Below are positions 28,867 through 39,412 of a stretch of 64,000 nucleotides of DNA, piece by piece. A model generated the notes under the pieces. The model did not search any database. It was not told the origin of the DNA and worked only from the letters and a program-made list of their open reading frames with translations. A program made the position numbers and the translations under genes. Numbering within the stretch: the first letter of the stretch is position 1; each line of letters begins with the position of its first letter. Location of the stretch: positions 31,512 through 95,511 of the forward strand of contig JAIRZM010000001.1 of assembly GCA_031267235.1 (NCBI GenBank), given 5' to 3'. The stretch comes from Holosporaceae bacterium. GTDB taxonomy: Bacteria; Pseudomonadota; Alphaproteobacteria; UBA3830.

Positions 28867-30437
28867 TTCCTATCCAGAGCTTCTTGCAGAAGTTTTTTCG
28901 TATTGGAAACGCCGTAGAGCGCAATGAATGACCCCATGCGCGGACCGTCGTTTTGCCCCAGCAAATGACGATACAGAGAACTAAACCATGATTTAAGATC
29001 CTGGAACCCATGCCGTTTCCCAACCTCAAACACAATACTCTGAATCTGCTCGATTGATTCACTGCCATCAAGTTTATCAAGCTCGTTCAGCAAATCCCCG
29101 AAGGATTCCTTCTCGTTAATCGTTGGGATACCATAGAATTTCTTTGATTTTATGAAATCCTGATAGTAGTTTATGGCATGCTGCACAAGGCGATCCAGGA
29201 GTGGCATAGACTCGGGATCTGCGCCGGAAGAGTATCTTTTTATGAAACCCCAGAGCACATTTTTATCGTCGGTGTTGCACACGCCAACCAAATTCAATAG
29301 CAAAGAGTAGGAAATGTCTAGTTCCGGATCCGGAGGATTGCCGACGCTTATGTGCCAAACCGGATTGTCCACTTGCTTGCTGGACTCCTGAACTTTAAAA
29401 TTCCTCAGATGGGTCGCGTAGTCGTCCACCTGTCGAGGAATTACTTCGAAATACAACTTTTTTGCGCTTCGAGGAGAAGCAAACATAAAATTGGCTAAAC
29501 TCTCTGTTGGAGCGTAGCGAAGCCATTGGTCCAGACTGAGTCCATTACCCTTGGATTTGGAGATTTTTTTACCATCTTCATCCAGAAACAGTTCATAATT
29601 AAATCCTTCCGGAGGAGTTTTTCCCAAAACTTTGCAAATTTCGGACGATAATCTGACGGAATCGATCAAATCCTTACCAGCCATCTCATAATCAACATCC
29701 AGAGCAGCCCAGCGAGCCGCCCAATCTACTTTCCACTGTAATTTACAATGGCCATCGGTAATCGGCTGCTCGGTTATGGTTCCATCTTCGTCTTTAAAAA
29801 CTACGGTTCCAGCGTCTACTAGATATTCATCAATGTTTACCTGAAGAACTCGTCCAGTTTTCGGAGAAATCGGCAGGAAAGGACTGTAGGTGGCTGCTCG
29901 CTCTTCTCGTAGACTTGCCAGCATGATTTCGAGAATTTCTTTGTGGTGGACCAGAACATTTTCCAGTACATCATTGAACTTGCCGCTCCTATACCAGTCT
30001 GTGGAACTTTGGAATTCATATGCAAAATTGAATGAATCCAAAAATTCTCGGAGTTTGCTATTGTTGTGCTCGCCAAAACTTTCATGACAGCCGAATGGAT
30101 CTGGAATACGACTCAGCGGATATCCAAGATACTTCTCCACCATGTCTCGGTGTGGAATATTTTCTGGAACTTTTCGCAGTCCATCCATATCGTCGGAGAA
30201 AGCATAGAGTTTAGTTTTGACTCCGGTAAGACATTCAAAGGCATGCCTTACATAGGTCGTGCGAGCCACCTCTCCGAAGGTTCCGATGTGCGGCAATCCC
30301 GAAGGGCCATATCCGGTTTCAAAGAGGGCGTATCCCTTTTCGTTTATACTATTCCGCGACAGTAGTCGGCGAGCTTCCTCGAAGGGCCAAGATTTTGCGT
30401 TCCGGTATATTTCATCGTCAAAACATTTCTTTGCCAT
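28863..30437 (-). CDS. lysS: Class I lysyl-tRNA synthetase
   Basis: YALFETGYGPSGLPHIGTFGEVARTTYVRHAFE (HIGH-like), DEDGKKISKSKGNGLSLDQWL (KMSKS-like); class I architecture; ATG 30437 preferred. Confidence 0.95.
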   Translation of the reverse strand: MAKKCFDDEIYRNAKSWPFEEARRLLSRNSINEKGYALFETGYGPSGLPHIGTFGEVARTTYVRHAFECLTGVKTKLYAFSDDMDGLRKVPENIPHRDMVEKYLGYPLSRIPDPFGCHESFGEHNNSKLREFLDSFNFAYEFQSSTDWYRSGKFNDVLENVLVHHKEILEIMLASLREERAATYSPFLPISPKTGRVLQVNIDEYLVDAGTVVFKDEDGTITEQPITDGHCKLQWKVDWAARWAALDVDYEMAGKDLIDSVRLSSEICKVLGKTPPEGFNYELFLDEDGKKISKSKGNGLSLDQWLRYAPTESLANFMFASPRSAKKLYFEVIPRQVDDYATHLRNFKVQESSKQVDNPVWHISVGNPPDPELDISYSLLLNLVGVCNTDDKNVLWGFIKRYSSGADPESMPLLDRLVQHAINYYQDFIKSKKFYGIPTINEKESFGDLLNELDKLDGSESIEQIQSIVFEVGKRHGFQDLKSWFSSLYRHLLGQNDGPRMGSFIALYGVSNTKKLLQEALDRN

Positions 30438-30731
30438 CTTTCCACCACAACGACTAGGCGGATTATACAACTAAACGCAAACATTTGGAATGCATTCCCA
30501 AGATCGCTACCTAATGAGATATTTTTGCCAAGAGCGAGCCGGAACGCAGGGCCGTAGACTTGTCCTCCATAAAGAATCCCACAGCGATTGCGAAGCGGTT
30601 TCTTCCGAAGGATATCGCCAAAACTCAGTTTACCGTCATGTCCCGCCAATTTTTGGGCTGAAGCAAAGTAATGCCTCGGTTTCTCTACTTTATTGCCGCT
30701 CCGGGAAAATATTATCGAAAAAACTTGTAAG

Positions 30732-30757
30732 AAAAAAGCGGCTAGTCGCTTTTTTTT
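30732..30757 (-). terminator. Rho-independent terminator of the htrA-like gene; the stop codon lies in the hairpin
   Basis: Minus strand: AAAAAAAAGCG-ACTAGC-CGCTTTTTT, an A-run, short GC stem and T-run. Confidence 0.6.
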
Positions 30758-32190
30758 GGTTTTTTGCTGTCCGGCGGGTCTTTTTTGTTTGCGCTCTTCG
30801 ACTTTAGCGGAATGGCCACATAGTCATAGCGCCTAATCTTTGGATCAAAGATAAAAAATGCTACCTTGTCGCGCTTTTTGGCGTCTTCACTGGCAGATAT
30901 TTTTTGAAGCTCAACTTTAAGTTCGTTTACCGATGGTACAGGCTTTTGATTAATAGTTAATATAACGCCGCCAATGGAAATATCAGGCCCCTTGTAATCG
31001 GCCAGATTGGAGATCAAAACGCCGTTCATTGTATCTTGAATTTCAAAGCTTTTTCTCAAATCAATGGTAAGATCCGTCACTCCGATATTTATACCGTCAA
31101 TTTTTTCGTAGGGAATATCTTTGCGAATATGAACGTCTTCGCTGAATCCATAAGAAAAATCATCGTCGCTGCGGGATCCCACTTTGAGACTTAATTTCAT
31201 TGTAACTTTCTGCCTCAGAATCTGCACTGGCACGACTTTGTCGATGGGAAGATTGCTGAGCATGTATTCTAAATTTGTATTGTTGGTAATTTTCTCCTCA
31301 TTGATTGATAGCAGTATGTCGCTGACCTGAATGCCAGCCAGAGAGGCCGGCGAATCTTTTTCTACCCTGGTAATGGCAACTCCTAATCCTTGTTCTTCGG
31401 TAAGCCCGAGAGCACTAGAAACTTCTGAATCAAGCTGAGATACCGACATTCCAGTCCAACTGCGTCGCATTTTCCCGTAATTGCGCAGCTGACTGATGAC
31501 AGTTTTCAGAGTATTTGATGGAATGGCGAAATTTATCCCTATACTACGCCCATCTTCGGAAAAAAACACCGTTATCATGCCCACAACTTCGCCGCTGTTA
31601 TATAAAAAAAGAGGTCCTCCGGAATTGCCATAATTCACGGTAACATCAGTTTGCAAGTAGAGAACAGAATCTCCGCCAACGCCCAGCTCTGAAATTTTGT
31701 CAGATAGATCTCGCCCCTTGTAAGAAATAATTCCGGAAGTAACTGTTTTTTTGAAGCCAAACGGATTTCCTATGGCAATCACCTGATCCGCAACTTCAAT
31801 CTTGTCCGAATCTGCAAACCTCACAAAAGGAAGATCGGTTTTGGCGTCTATCTTTAGCAGTGCGATGTCAGAGCGCTCATCCTTGCCTATAATCTTAGCA
31901 AAATACTCATTTCCATTGGACAAAACTATTCTTATCTTCTCGGATGAATTAATCACATGACAATTCGTAACTATGTACCCTTTTTTATCGATTATAAATC
32001 CTGCTCCATCGGATGATTCCTTCCCAATTCCGTCGGACGAATCTTTCTTGCCCATATACTCATCCGAGACGCTTTTTTCGGATGCAATCACCTCCACAAC
32101 CGTTTCCATCAATTTATTAATGCTGGGAACGCAGCGAGTCTCTGCATAAAACAATAAAATTATCGCGGCAAGCAGACGAAACGATATCAT
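30742..32190 (-). CDS. DegP/HtrA-family serine protease with PDZ domains
   Basis: GAGFIIDKKGYIVTNCHVI, RSDIALLKI, TVNYGNSGGPLF; PDZ segments; signal-like N-terminus. Confidence 0.95.
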   Translation of the reverse strand: MISFRLLAAIILLFYAETRCVPSINKLMETVVEVIASEKSVSDEYMGKKDSSDGIGKESSDGAGFIIDKKGYIVTNCHVINSSEKIRIVLSNGNEYFAKIIGKDERSDIALLKIDAKTDLPFVRFADSDKIEVADQVIAIGNPFGFKKTVTSGIISYKGRDLSDKISELGVGGDSVLYLQTDVTVNYGNSGGPLFLYNSGEVVGMITVFFSEDGRSIGINFAIPSNTLKTVISQLRNYGKMRRSWTGMSVSQLDSEVSSALGLTEEQGLGVAITRVEKDSPASLAGIQVSDILLSINEEKITNNTNLEYMLSNLPIDKVVPVQILRQKVTMKLSLKVGSRSDDDFSYGFSEDVHIRKDIPYEKIDGINIGVTDLTIDLRKSFEIQDTMNGVLISNLADYKGPDISIGGVILTINQKPVPSVNELKVELQKISASEDAKKRDKVAFFIFDPKIRRYDYVAIPLKSKSANKKDPPDSKKPKKSD

Positions 32191-32192
32191 TA

Positions 32193-33053
32193 CTAGGAAA
32201 TTCCGCCCTTCATAACGTTAAAAAATTCGTTTTTTGGAGAGATAACAAAAGTGGAATTATCAGAACCAAAGGAAGAGCGATAGGCCTCCAGCAACTGGAA
32301 AAATTCAAAAAACTTTTTATCCTTGGAGAAGGCTTCCGCGTAGATTTTGTTTGCCTCCAACTCACCTTCGGAAATTAAGATTTGCACCTGTGTGTTTGCC
32401 TTAGCTATGGCTATGGAATTTTCCTTATCCGCTGTAGACTTTATGATTTTAGACATCTCTATGCCCTTAGCGCGTAGCTCCCTGGCTTCTCTTTCTCTTT
32501 CGCTAATCATGCGCCTACATATGGCGTCGCTGTTCTGGTATGGAAGATCGGTTTTTCTGATTCTCACATCCACTACGTCAATGCCAAAGCCTCGAGCCGC
32601 TTTATTCACTTCGTCTCGTATTCTGTTCATTGCTGAAATTCTTGTATCTGAAAGTAACGATGACAGACTTACACCGCCTAGCACGCTGCTGAGACTTCCC
32701 AACACCACCGGATTTAGCCTTGTTAAAACTCCATTTTCACTGCTAACAGATTGATAAAACTTCAGAGGATCCGTAATTCTATAGCGCCCAAAGGCGTCAA
32801 CCATGATGCGCCTTTTGTCGCCAAGAGTTACTTCCAATGCTTGTAATTCTACGCTCATCAATCTCTTATCGAAAAATGTTGCCGTTTCCAGGAGAGGAAT
32901 TTTAAAATGTAGGCCAGGATTTTTTATGACCCTAACCGGATCTCCCAATCTTGTGACAACAATCTGCTCAATCTGGTTCGCGGTAAATATTCCCTCGCTC
33001 AATAGAAAAAGCGCGGCAATTAGTGCGCCACCATAGGACGTCACTTTGTTCAT
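32193..33053 (-). CDS. hflC: Protease modulator HflC
   Basis: SPFH/band-7 protein: VVTRLGDPVRVIKNPGLHFKIPLLETATFFDKRLMSVE, RMISEREREARELRAKG; next to hflK. Confidence 0.93.
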   Translation of the reverse strand: MNKVTSYGGALIAALFLLSEGIFTANQIEQIVVTRLGDPVRVIKNPGLHFKIPLLETATFFDKRLMSVELQALEVTLGDKRRIMVDAFGRYRITDPLKFYQSVSSENGVLTRLNPVVLGSLSSVLGGVSLSSLLSDTRISAMNRIRDEVNKAARGFGIDVVDVRIRKTDLPYQNSDAICRRMISEREREARELRAKGIEMSKIIKSTADKENSIAIAKANTQVQILISEGELEANKIYAEAFSKDKKFFEFFQLLEAYRSSFGSDNSTFVISPKNEFFNVMKGGIS

Positions 33054-34120
33054 TTCTCTCCTCCTATTTTGCTATTATTTTTTCGCATACTGCCAAGCTC
33101 CGTTAGTGGAAGATACGGAACAGATTTAACATCACTATCAATTATAATTTTATTAACGCCGCCATAAATATCTCTCATCGTTTCAATATAAAGACGCTTT
33201 GAGACAATATCTGGAGCCAACTTATATTGAGAATAGGCAGACAAAAATCTTGCCGTCGCTCCGCGAGCAGTCTCTACAACGGAACGCTTTTGCGCCTCGC
33301 CATTGTTGAGTTTTTCCGCTATTAACCCACGAGTACGAGCGCGAGTCTCCCTATCATAGGCTTCCGCCTTATTTTTTTCGCTCTGTTGCTCCGCCTGAGC
33401 GCGCTCCACATCCCTAAACGAGTCTATCACAGACGCCGGAGGTTCGACTCGCTGCAATTCTACTCTAATGATTTCAATGCCCATCTTATACTCGTCCATA
33501 ACAGCCTGAAGAGTCTCTCTTACTTTATTTTGAATATCGCCGCGTCCTTCCGTCTGAACGTAGGTGAACGGAGTTTGGCCAACAACCTCCCGCATAGCGC
33601 TTTCGGCAACCGCTCTCACGGTAATTTCCGGAGCTTTTGCATTGAAAAGGTAGTCTTCCACACCGTCATCTTTTATTTTCCATAAAACACTGAAACTAAT
33701 ATTAGCTAAATTTGAATCTCCGGTGAGCACCAAACTCTCATCCTGCTGATTTTTAAAAAATGAGCCGATATCTATCTGGTTAACGGTGGTCACCTTCTGC
33801 AAAAAGACAGTTTCAAAGGGATAGGGAAGTATATATTGCAATCCCGGACCGACAGTGCGGACCCATTCGCCGAATCTTAGCACAACGCCACGCTGATTGT
33901 GCTGGACTTGGTAAAATCCAGATCCAAAATATAAAATGCAGACAACGGCGGCAATGGCTGGAAATGAAAACTTCTGCAGTGGCTCCTTAGAGCCTCCATC
34001 GTTGCCAAAACCCCACATTTTCTTAGCTTTTTTTTCAATAAAATCAAACAAGAGATCGCCGTCTAAACTGCCCTTCTTCCCGGAATTTCCGTTGTTTTCC
34101 CATGGATTTTTCGAGGACAT
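33050..34120 (-). CDS. hflK: FtsH protease activity modulator HflK
   Basis: VVLRFGEWVRTVGPGLQYILPYPFETVFLQKVTTVNQIDIG, AESAMREVVGQ, QAEQQSEKNKAEAYDRETRARTRG; start 34120 or 34135. Confidence 0.93.
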   Translation of the reverse strand: MSSKNPWENNGNSGKKGSLDGDLLFDFIEKKAKKMWGFGNDGGSKEPLQKFSFPAIAAVVCILYFGSGFYQVQHNQRGVVLRFGEWVRTVGPGLQYILPYPFETVFLQKVTTVNQIDIGSFFKNQQDESLVLTGDSNLANISFSVLWKIKDDGVEDYLFNAKAPEITVRAVAESAMREVVGQTPFTYVQTEGRGDIQNKVRETLQAVMDEYKMGIEIIRVELQRVEPPASVIDSFRDVERAQAEQQSEKNKAEAYDRETRARTRGLIAEKLNNGEAQKRSVVETARGATARFLSAYSQYKLAPDIVSKRLYIETMRDIYGGVNKIIIDSDVKSVPYLPLTELGSMRKNNSKIGGEK

Positions 34121-34286
34121 AACATACTCCCGCACGAAGACAGTCGGTATTCTATCAAAATTATACCAACATATACATATGTTCTCCTGAATTTATTTCA
34201 GCGCATTTCGGCGGAATTCGATGCTTCCAATGTATATAACTTATGTACAGTCGATGGAAACTTGTGTATGCTGACGCTCTGTTAGT

Positions 34287-34363
34287 GCGGTCGTAGCTCA
34301 GATGGATAGAGCACGAGATTCCTAATCTCGGGGTCGTGGGTTCAATTCCCTCCGATCGCACCA
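34287..34363 (+). tRNA. tRNA-Arg (anticodon CCT), CCA encoded
   Basis: gcggtcg...cgatcgc acceptor (one G-T pair), anticodon arm cgaga-ttCCTaa-tctcg, T-arm gtgggttcaattccc, ends ACCA. Confidence 0.94.
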
Positions 34364-34373
34364 GAAATCGAAA

Positions 34374-35687
34374 TCAAGCAGAATCATGACGAATCTGTTC
34401 AACTTCGTTGGTGAGATTATCCACAATAACATTGACTGCCCGGCGATAGTCAGCTATTCCATTGCAGCGTCCACATACCGCAGCCCAGCGGCTCTCCTCT
34501 GCTCCGCATTCAGCGCATTTCCATAAGAAAACTACGCGCTTAGATTTGAGGGGATTCAATAATATATCTGCCGCTGCAGTCGGTTTTGGGTCATTCAGCA
34601 TAACTGCTACCGTTGTCAATTCGTTGGCAATAAAATCGTATTGCTCCATATTGTAGGCCGTCAGCAAATTTTGAAACGCCTGCTGCAGCATGCCAGCCTG
34701 CGCAAGCAGCTTAGCAAGTCCGAAATATCCGATCCAGGATTCCGGAGCTTCATTTAGCAGCTTTTTGGCCAATTTCATCCTATCGACATCGGAAAAATCC
34801 TCTCCGCAAGAAATATATCTATCGAAAATCTCCTGAGTTGGGAAATCTTTAAATGTTTTCCGTAGGACTTTGCGCGCGCTTCTATATTCGCCGTCTTTTG
34901 CAAGCAATTCCGCATAAAAAATCGCATTGCTTGTCAGTTCTGGAGCCAACCTAAAAGCTTTTTTTACTAGTTCAATATTTCTAGTAAAAACACCTTCCTC
35001 GGAATGGATTATTGCCTCTAGAATCCTGCTTTTTGTGCATTTTTTAAGGGACGATAGTCGTCTTCTTGCCATGGAAAAGTTTTTACTTTTCACCGAAATA
35101 GCTATGGCCTGCAGGATTAGCTTCTGCGAATTAGGCGCTATATTTAGTATGGAATTTATGGCGCTTAACGCGTCGCTGTCGACCTTATTTTTTACGGCAA
35201 TTTGCCATAGACTATGCGCTCCGAAGACAGTTTTTTTTTCGCGCGCGGACAGAGCGTAGAAAATAGACTTAGCCGCATGTTCCTCGTTGTTGGCAAGATT
35301 CATTTGCCCTTCAAGCCAAGATATCAAAGGAATATCGCCCAAATATTTTTTAGCTTTTCCTATAAACTTGGCAGCCGACGATGCATCCCGCAGCAGCATA
35401 CTCGAAAAGGCAGACTGCAGGTTGTCCAACCCCTTTTCATGGTTAGGTTTTCCACAAAAAATAGAGCATATCCTGCGAAGAAGTAGGTGAATTTTCTCTA
35501 AAAGGTAGCCGAGCGCGCCGATGACCAGCACCACAACAGCAACATGAACGTCAACAGAATTTGAAGCTTCACCAAACGAAACACTTCCACCATAGTATGC
35601 CGCCACAGAAAACAGCGCCAAAAATAGCACAAACTTCAAAAAAGCGAAAATATCTCCCCCTATTCCACGCAAAACATTGCGCATCAT
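34374..35687 (-). CDS. HemY-like membrane TPR protein
   Basis: N-terminal TM segments, helical repeats, C-terminal Zn-ribbon WKCAECGAEESRWAAVCGRCNGIADYRRAV, as in alphaproteobacterial HemY-N proteins. Confidence 0.75.
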   Translation of the reverse strand: MMRNVLRGIGGDIFAFLKFVLFLALFSVAAYYGGSVSFGEASNSVDVHVAVVVLVIGALGYLLEKIHLLLRRICSIFCGKPNHEKGLDNLQSAFSSMLLRDASSAAKFIGKAKKYLGDIPLISWLEGQMNLANNEEHAAKSIFYALSAREKKTVFGAHSLWQIAVKNKVDSDALSAINSILNIAPNSQKLILQAIAISVKSKNFSMARRRLSSLKKCTKSRILEAIIHSEEGVFTRNIELVKKAFRLAPELTSNAIFYAELLAKDGEYRSARKVLRKTFKDFPTQEIFDRYISCGEDFSDVDRMKLAKKLLNEAPESWIGYFGLAKLLAQAGMLQQAFQNLLTAYNMEQYDFIANELTTVAVMLNDPKPTAAADILLNPLKSKRVVFLWKCAECGAEESRWAAVCGRCNGIADYRRAVNVIVDNLTNEVEQIRHDSA

Positions 35688-35690
35688 TTG

Positions 35691-35876
35691 TCATTTGAAG
35701 TGCTCTTTAAGACCACTAAGCTCGGTGTGTATGCGCGTCGCCAATTCTACTATCTCCTGCGCACCGTGTTTTAAAAGACGTACCAAGGCTTCCCAATTTC
35801 CAGTAAGATATGCGGCCGCCACTATTAAGCCAACCACCAAAACAACTTTGAGTATTTCCATGAACAATTTACTCAT
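35691..35876 (-). CDS. Small single-TM protein (61 aa)
   Basis: MSKLFMEILKVVLVVGLIVAAAYLTGNWEALVRLLKHGAQEIVELATRIHTELSGLKEHFK; ATGA-type overlap with the upstream gene. Confidence 0.6.
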   Translation of the reverse strand: MSKLFMEILKVVLVVGLIVAAAYLTGNWEALVRLLKHGAQEIVELATRIHTELSGLKEHFK

Positions 35877-36466
35877 TTCTTTTTCTCCTCGCTATAACCC
35901 GGCGATGATAACACATAACCAGAAATTTTCATTAATTTTCCACAATCTGTTTTCTTAAATTTTATCACCTTTTTTAAATACTTTTTACAAATCGCCAGCG
36001 CTCCATTATCGTTCGCAGCTGGATTAAGGTCAAGTATTAGTTCCTCAACCAACTTTAAAGTTTCTTCATCATCCGCGAACAATTTGCGAAATCGCTCCAA
36101 CTCCTCCTCCAATGGCTCACCGGATTCGATCAGGAATCTAAGAGCCACCCAAGCTTTCCATTTTTCACGGATACCATCTCGCCCCAATCCCAATTTCTGA
36201 TCAGTGCGCAGCATGAGTTCCTGCATCTCCGACTTCAGTCGAGATATCTCCGCCTGAAGCAATGCAATCTTTCCTGAGCACTCTCCATTATTGACATCAA
36301 CGCAACTGACGCCGCTGACGCTTTTTTTACAGCAAGATCCGTGAAGATAATAAGCTACGACCAAAAGCAAAATCAGAGCAACAGCTGCTCCCAAAAGGCA
36401 GGAACGCTTTCCACAGATCCCGCATGCAGAATCAGATTTCTCCACCGACTTATTTACTTCGTTCAT
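35873..36466 (-). CDS. Single-TM, coiled-coil protein; possible divergent mitofilin/Mic60-like protein
   Basis: TM segment then KIALLQAEISRLKSEMQELMLRTDQ coiled coil and a helical C-terminus; lies directly upstream of the hemY-like gene; ATG 36466 avoids overlap with gatB. Confidence 0.5.
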   Translation of the reverse strand: MNEVNKSVEKSDSACGICGKRSCLLGAAVALILLLVVAYYLHGSCCKKSVSGVSCVDVNNGECSGKIALLQAEISRLKSEMQELMLRTDQKLGLGRDGIREKWKAWVALRFLIESGEPLEEELERFRKLFADDEETLKLVEELILDLNPAANDNGALAICKKYLKKVIKFKKTDCGKLMKISGYVLSSPGYSEEKKK

Positions 36467-36485
36467 ATTCTTGCCTACCAACTCT

Positions 36486-37961
36486 TCACTCTCCTTTCTC
36501 AAGAAGTTTGCGCAAAACTTCATTCAACAGCTGTGGATTTGCCTTGCCCTGTGTTTCCTTCATGGCCTGACCTATGAAAAAACCGAAAAGCTTCTCCTTC
36601 CCGTCCCTATATTCTGCAACTTTATCGACGTTTTGTGCAAGCACTTTCTGCAAACAAACCGTTATCTCATTCGCAGATACAATCTGTCTCCAACCATTTT
36701 CCTGGACTATAGCGGCTGGATGCTTCCCGGTATCCCATATGATCTCCAGCACGTCTTTTGCTATTTTGCCGGAAATTACGTTGGTTCGGATCAGCGCCAC
36801 CAACGCCGCGAGATTTTCCGACGAAACATTGCTTTCGCTAATGGATTTATCGTGCTTCTTCAGGAGAGCAAAAAGCTCTCCCAGCAGCCAATTGGCAAGT
36901 GTCTTTGCCTCATCTTTACCAGGAGATTTTATAGTCTTCAGGGCACACTCGTAAAAGTTCGAAATCTCCATTTCTGAAGCTATCAAGGTTGCATCATAGT
37001 GGGGCAAATCATACTCCTGCTGCAATCTTTTGGTTTTTGCATCCGGCAATTCTGGAATTGTCCTGCGAATCGCATCGACGCGTGATTGCTTCAGCACTAA
37101 GGGTGGTAGATCCGGATCTGGAAAATACCTATAGTCTTGGGCGTCCTCCTTAGATCTCATGGGGCGCGTTTCTCCGGTTGCACCGTCGAAAAGCCTAGTT
37201 TCCTGCTCCACTGTTCCTCCGGACTCCAGAATTTCGATCTGTCTTGCAGCTTCAAAAGCTACAGCGCTGACTAGGAATTTTATGGAATTCACATTTTTTA
37301 TTTCTGCACGAGTTCCCAATTCTGTGCCAGGACGATGCAGCGATATGTTTAGATCGGCTCTCATGCTGCCCTCGTCCATATTTCCATCACAGGTTCCGAG
37401 ATAGCGCAGAATGGACCTTAACTTGCGCAGAAAAATCGATACCTCATCGGCGCTTCGCATGTCGGGACGAGTCACAATTTCCATCAAAGCTACTCCAGCA
37501 CGATTGAGATCTATGAAGGACTTGGCGGCACTTTGATCGTGAATGCTCTTGCCGGCATCCTGCTCCACGTGAATGCGTTCAAGATTGATTTTTCTTGCGC
37601 TACCATCGGCTATTTCAATTTCAATGTATCCGCCGCTCACAATGGGATGTTTGTATTGGGATATTTGATATCCTTGCGGCAAATCCGGGTAAAAATAATT
37701 TTTTCTATCAAAAATGGATACAAGATTTATATCTCCGTTAAGACCCAGGCCAGTTTTAATTGCCTGATCTATGCAAAATGAATTTATCACCGGCAGAACG
37801 CCCGGAAGCGCCGCATCTACCAGAGAAACATTTTCGTTGGGAGCGGCTCCAAACTTTGTAGAAGCTGAAGAGAACAGCTTCGAATTCGAAACGATCTGGG
37901 CATGAACCTCTAGCCCTATAACCATTTCCCATTTTTCACTGGAAGTTTCAACGCAAGCCAC
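36486..37961 (-). CDS. gatB: Asp-tRNA(Asn)/Glu-tRNA(Gln) amidotransferase subunit B
   Basis: EMVIGLEVHAQIVSNSKLFSSAST, DRKNYFYPDLPQGYQISQY, RADLNISLHRPG. Confidence 0.97.
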   Translation of the reverse strand: MACVETSSEKWEMVIGLEVHAQIVSNSKLFSSASTKFGAAPNENVSLVDAALPGVLPVINSFCIDQAIKTGLGLNGDINLVSIFDRKNYFYPDLPQGYQISQYKHPIVSGGYIEIEIADGSARKINLERIHVEQDAGKSIHDQSAAKSFIDLNRAGVALMEIVTRPDMRSADEVSIFLRKLRSILRYLGTCDGNMDEGSMRADLNISLHRPGTELGTRAEIKNVNSIKFLVSAVAFEAARQIEILESGGTVEQETRLFDGATGETRPMRSKEDAQDYRYFPDPDLPPLVLKQSRVDAIRRTIPELPDAKTKRLQQEYDLPHYDATLIASEMEISNFYECALKTIKSPGKDEAKTLANWLLGELFALLKKHDKSISESNVSSENLAALVALIRTNVISGKIAKDVLEIIWDTGKHPAAIVQENGWRQIVSANEITVCLQKVLAQNVDKVAEYRDGKEKLFGFFIGQAMKETQGKANPQLLNEVLRKLLEKGE

Positions 37962-39412
37962 TACATAGCCTCCCCTAATGTTGGGAAATTAGCCTCTTTT
38001 TCCAGAACAGAGCCTACCTGCACCAGCAATTCTTCCATAAAATGCGGAGCAATTAGTTGGAGTCCCAGTGGACGACCAAGCTTATCCAACCCAATAGGAA
38101 CGGAAATGCCCGGTAATCCAGCCATATTCGCCGTAACGGTAAGAACATCATTAAGATACATTGTAACCGGATCCTTAGGCTCTTCTCCAAAAGCAAATGC
38201 GCTGGTTGGAGTAGTGGGAGTCAGCAACAGATCAACTTTCTGAAAGACAGAAGAAAAATCCTGCCGAATTAATTCGCGGATTTTTAAAGCTCTTAGATAA
38301 TATGCATCATAATATCCGGCCGACAACACATAGGTGCCGATTAAAATTCGACGCTTCACTTCGTCAGCAAAACCTTCGGTCCTCGTATTTTCGTACATTT
38401 CTTTCAGGGACTTGCCTTCGGCGCGAAAACCATACCTGATGCCATCATAGCGAGCAAGATTGGCGGACGCTTCTGCTGGAGCAACGATGTAGTAGGCCGG
38501 TAGTGCGTACTTCGAATAGGGAAGCGAGACTTCCATCACTTCCGCACCAGCTTCCTCTAGGATTTTACCACCCTTTTTCCAGAAATCTATTATATCATCG
38601 GACATTCCTTCAACGGCGTATTCCCGTGGAATGCCTATTTTTAGCCCTTTTATGGATTTTCCGGCAAACGACTTAAAATCCGGAACAGCGCGATTCTCCG
38701 ATGTGGAATCTTTCTCATCATAGCCGGAAATTACGCTCAGAAAAATTGCAGCGTCACGCACAGTCGCCGTTAATGATCCCGCCTGATCGAGGGAAGAAGC
38801 AAATGCCACCATTCCGTAGCGAGAGCACCTGCCATAGGTTGGCTTTAACCCAACGATTCCCGAGAACGCTGCCGGTTGCCGCACAGATCCTCCTGTGTCA
38901 GATCCAGTTGCTGCAGCGCATAAATATCCGGCAACTGCGGCTGCAGATCCTCCGGAAGAACCTCCGGGCACTAATTTTTTATCTCGACTCCAGGGATTTA
39001 CAACTGGACCATAGTAACTAGTCAAATTTGAGGATCCCATTGCGAATTCATCCATATTGGTTTTGCCCAGAAGTACTACTCCGGCATCCAACAATTTTTG
39101 CGACACAGTGGATTCATAGGGTGGGACAAAATTATACAGCATCTTCGATCCAGCGGTCGTTTTGATACCTTTTGTCAGAAACAAATCTTTCAGAGCGATT
39201 GGAATTCCCTCCAATTCCCTGGCCGTTCCATTTGAAATTCTCTGATCAGATTGCTGCGCTGATTGCAATGCCAACTCTTCACACACTGTAATAAATGCAT
39301 TCCAGTGCTTATATTTCTCAATTCTTCCCAAAAAGCGCTTAGTTATTTCAACGGAAGAAAACTTTTTATTTAAAAGGCCACATTTTATATCATGGAGAGA
39401 TAAAGTATGCAT
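37961..39412 (-). CDS. gatA: Asp-tRNA(Asn)/Glu-tRNA(Gln) amidotransferase subunit A
   Basis: [87 protein letters not shown]. Confidence 0.97.
   Translation of the reverse strand: MHTLSLHDIKCGLLNKKFSSVEITKRFLGRIEKYKHWNAFITVCEELALQSAQQSDQRISNGTARELEGIPIALKDLFLTKGIKTTAGSKMLYNFVPPYESTVSQKLLDAGVVLLGKTNMDEFAMGSSNLTSYYGPVVNPWSRDKKLVPGGSSGGSAAAVAGYLCAAATGSDTGGSVRQPAAFSGIVGLKPTYGRCSRYGMVAFASSLDQAGSLTATVRDAAIFLSVISGYDEKDSTSENRAVPDFKSFAGKSIKGLKIGIPREYAVEGMSDDIIDFWKKGGKILEEAGAEVMEVSLPYSKYALPAYYIVAPAEASANLARYDGIRYGFRAEGKSLKEMYENTRTEGFADEVKRRILIGTYVLSAGYYDAYYLRALKIRELIRQDFSSVFQKVDLLLTPTTPTSAFAFGEEPKDPVTMYLNDVLTVTANMAGLPGISVPIGLDKLGRPLGLQLIAPHFMEELLVQVGSVLEKEANFPTLGEAM

Noticed and set aside
34161-34361. 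Minus-strand 66-aa ORF MRSEGIEPTTPRLGISCS...
   Set aside because: Antisense of tRNA-Arg; a well-known artefactual protein.
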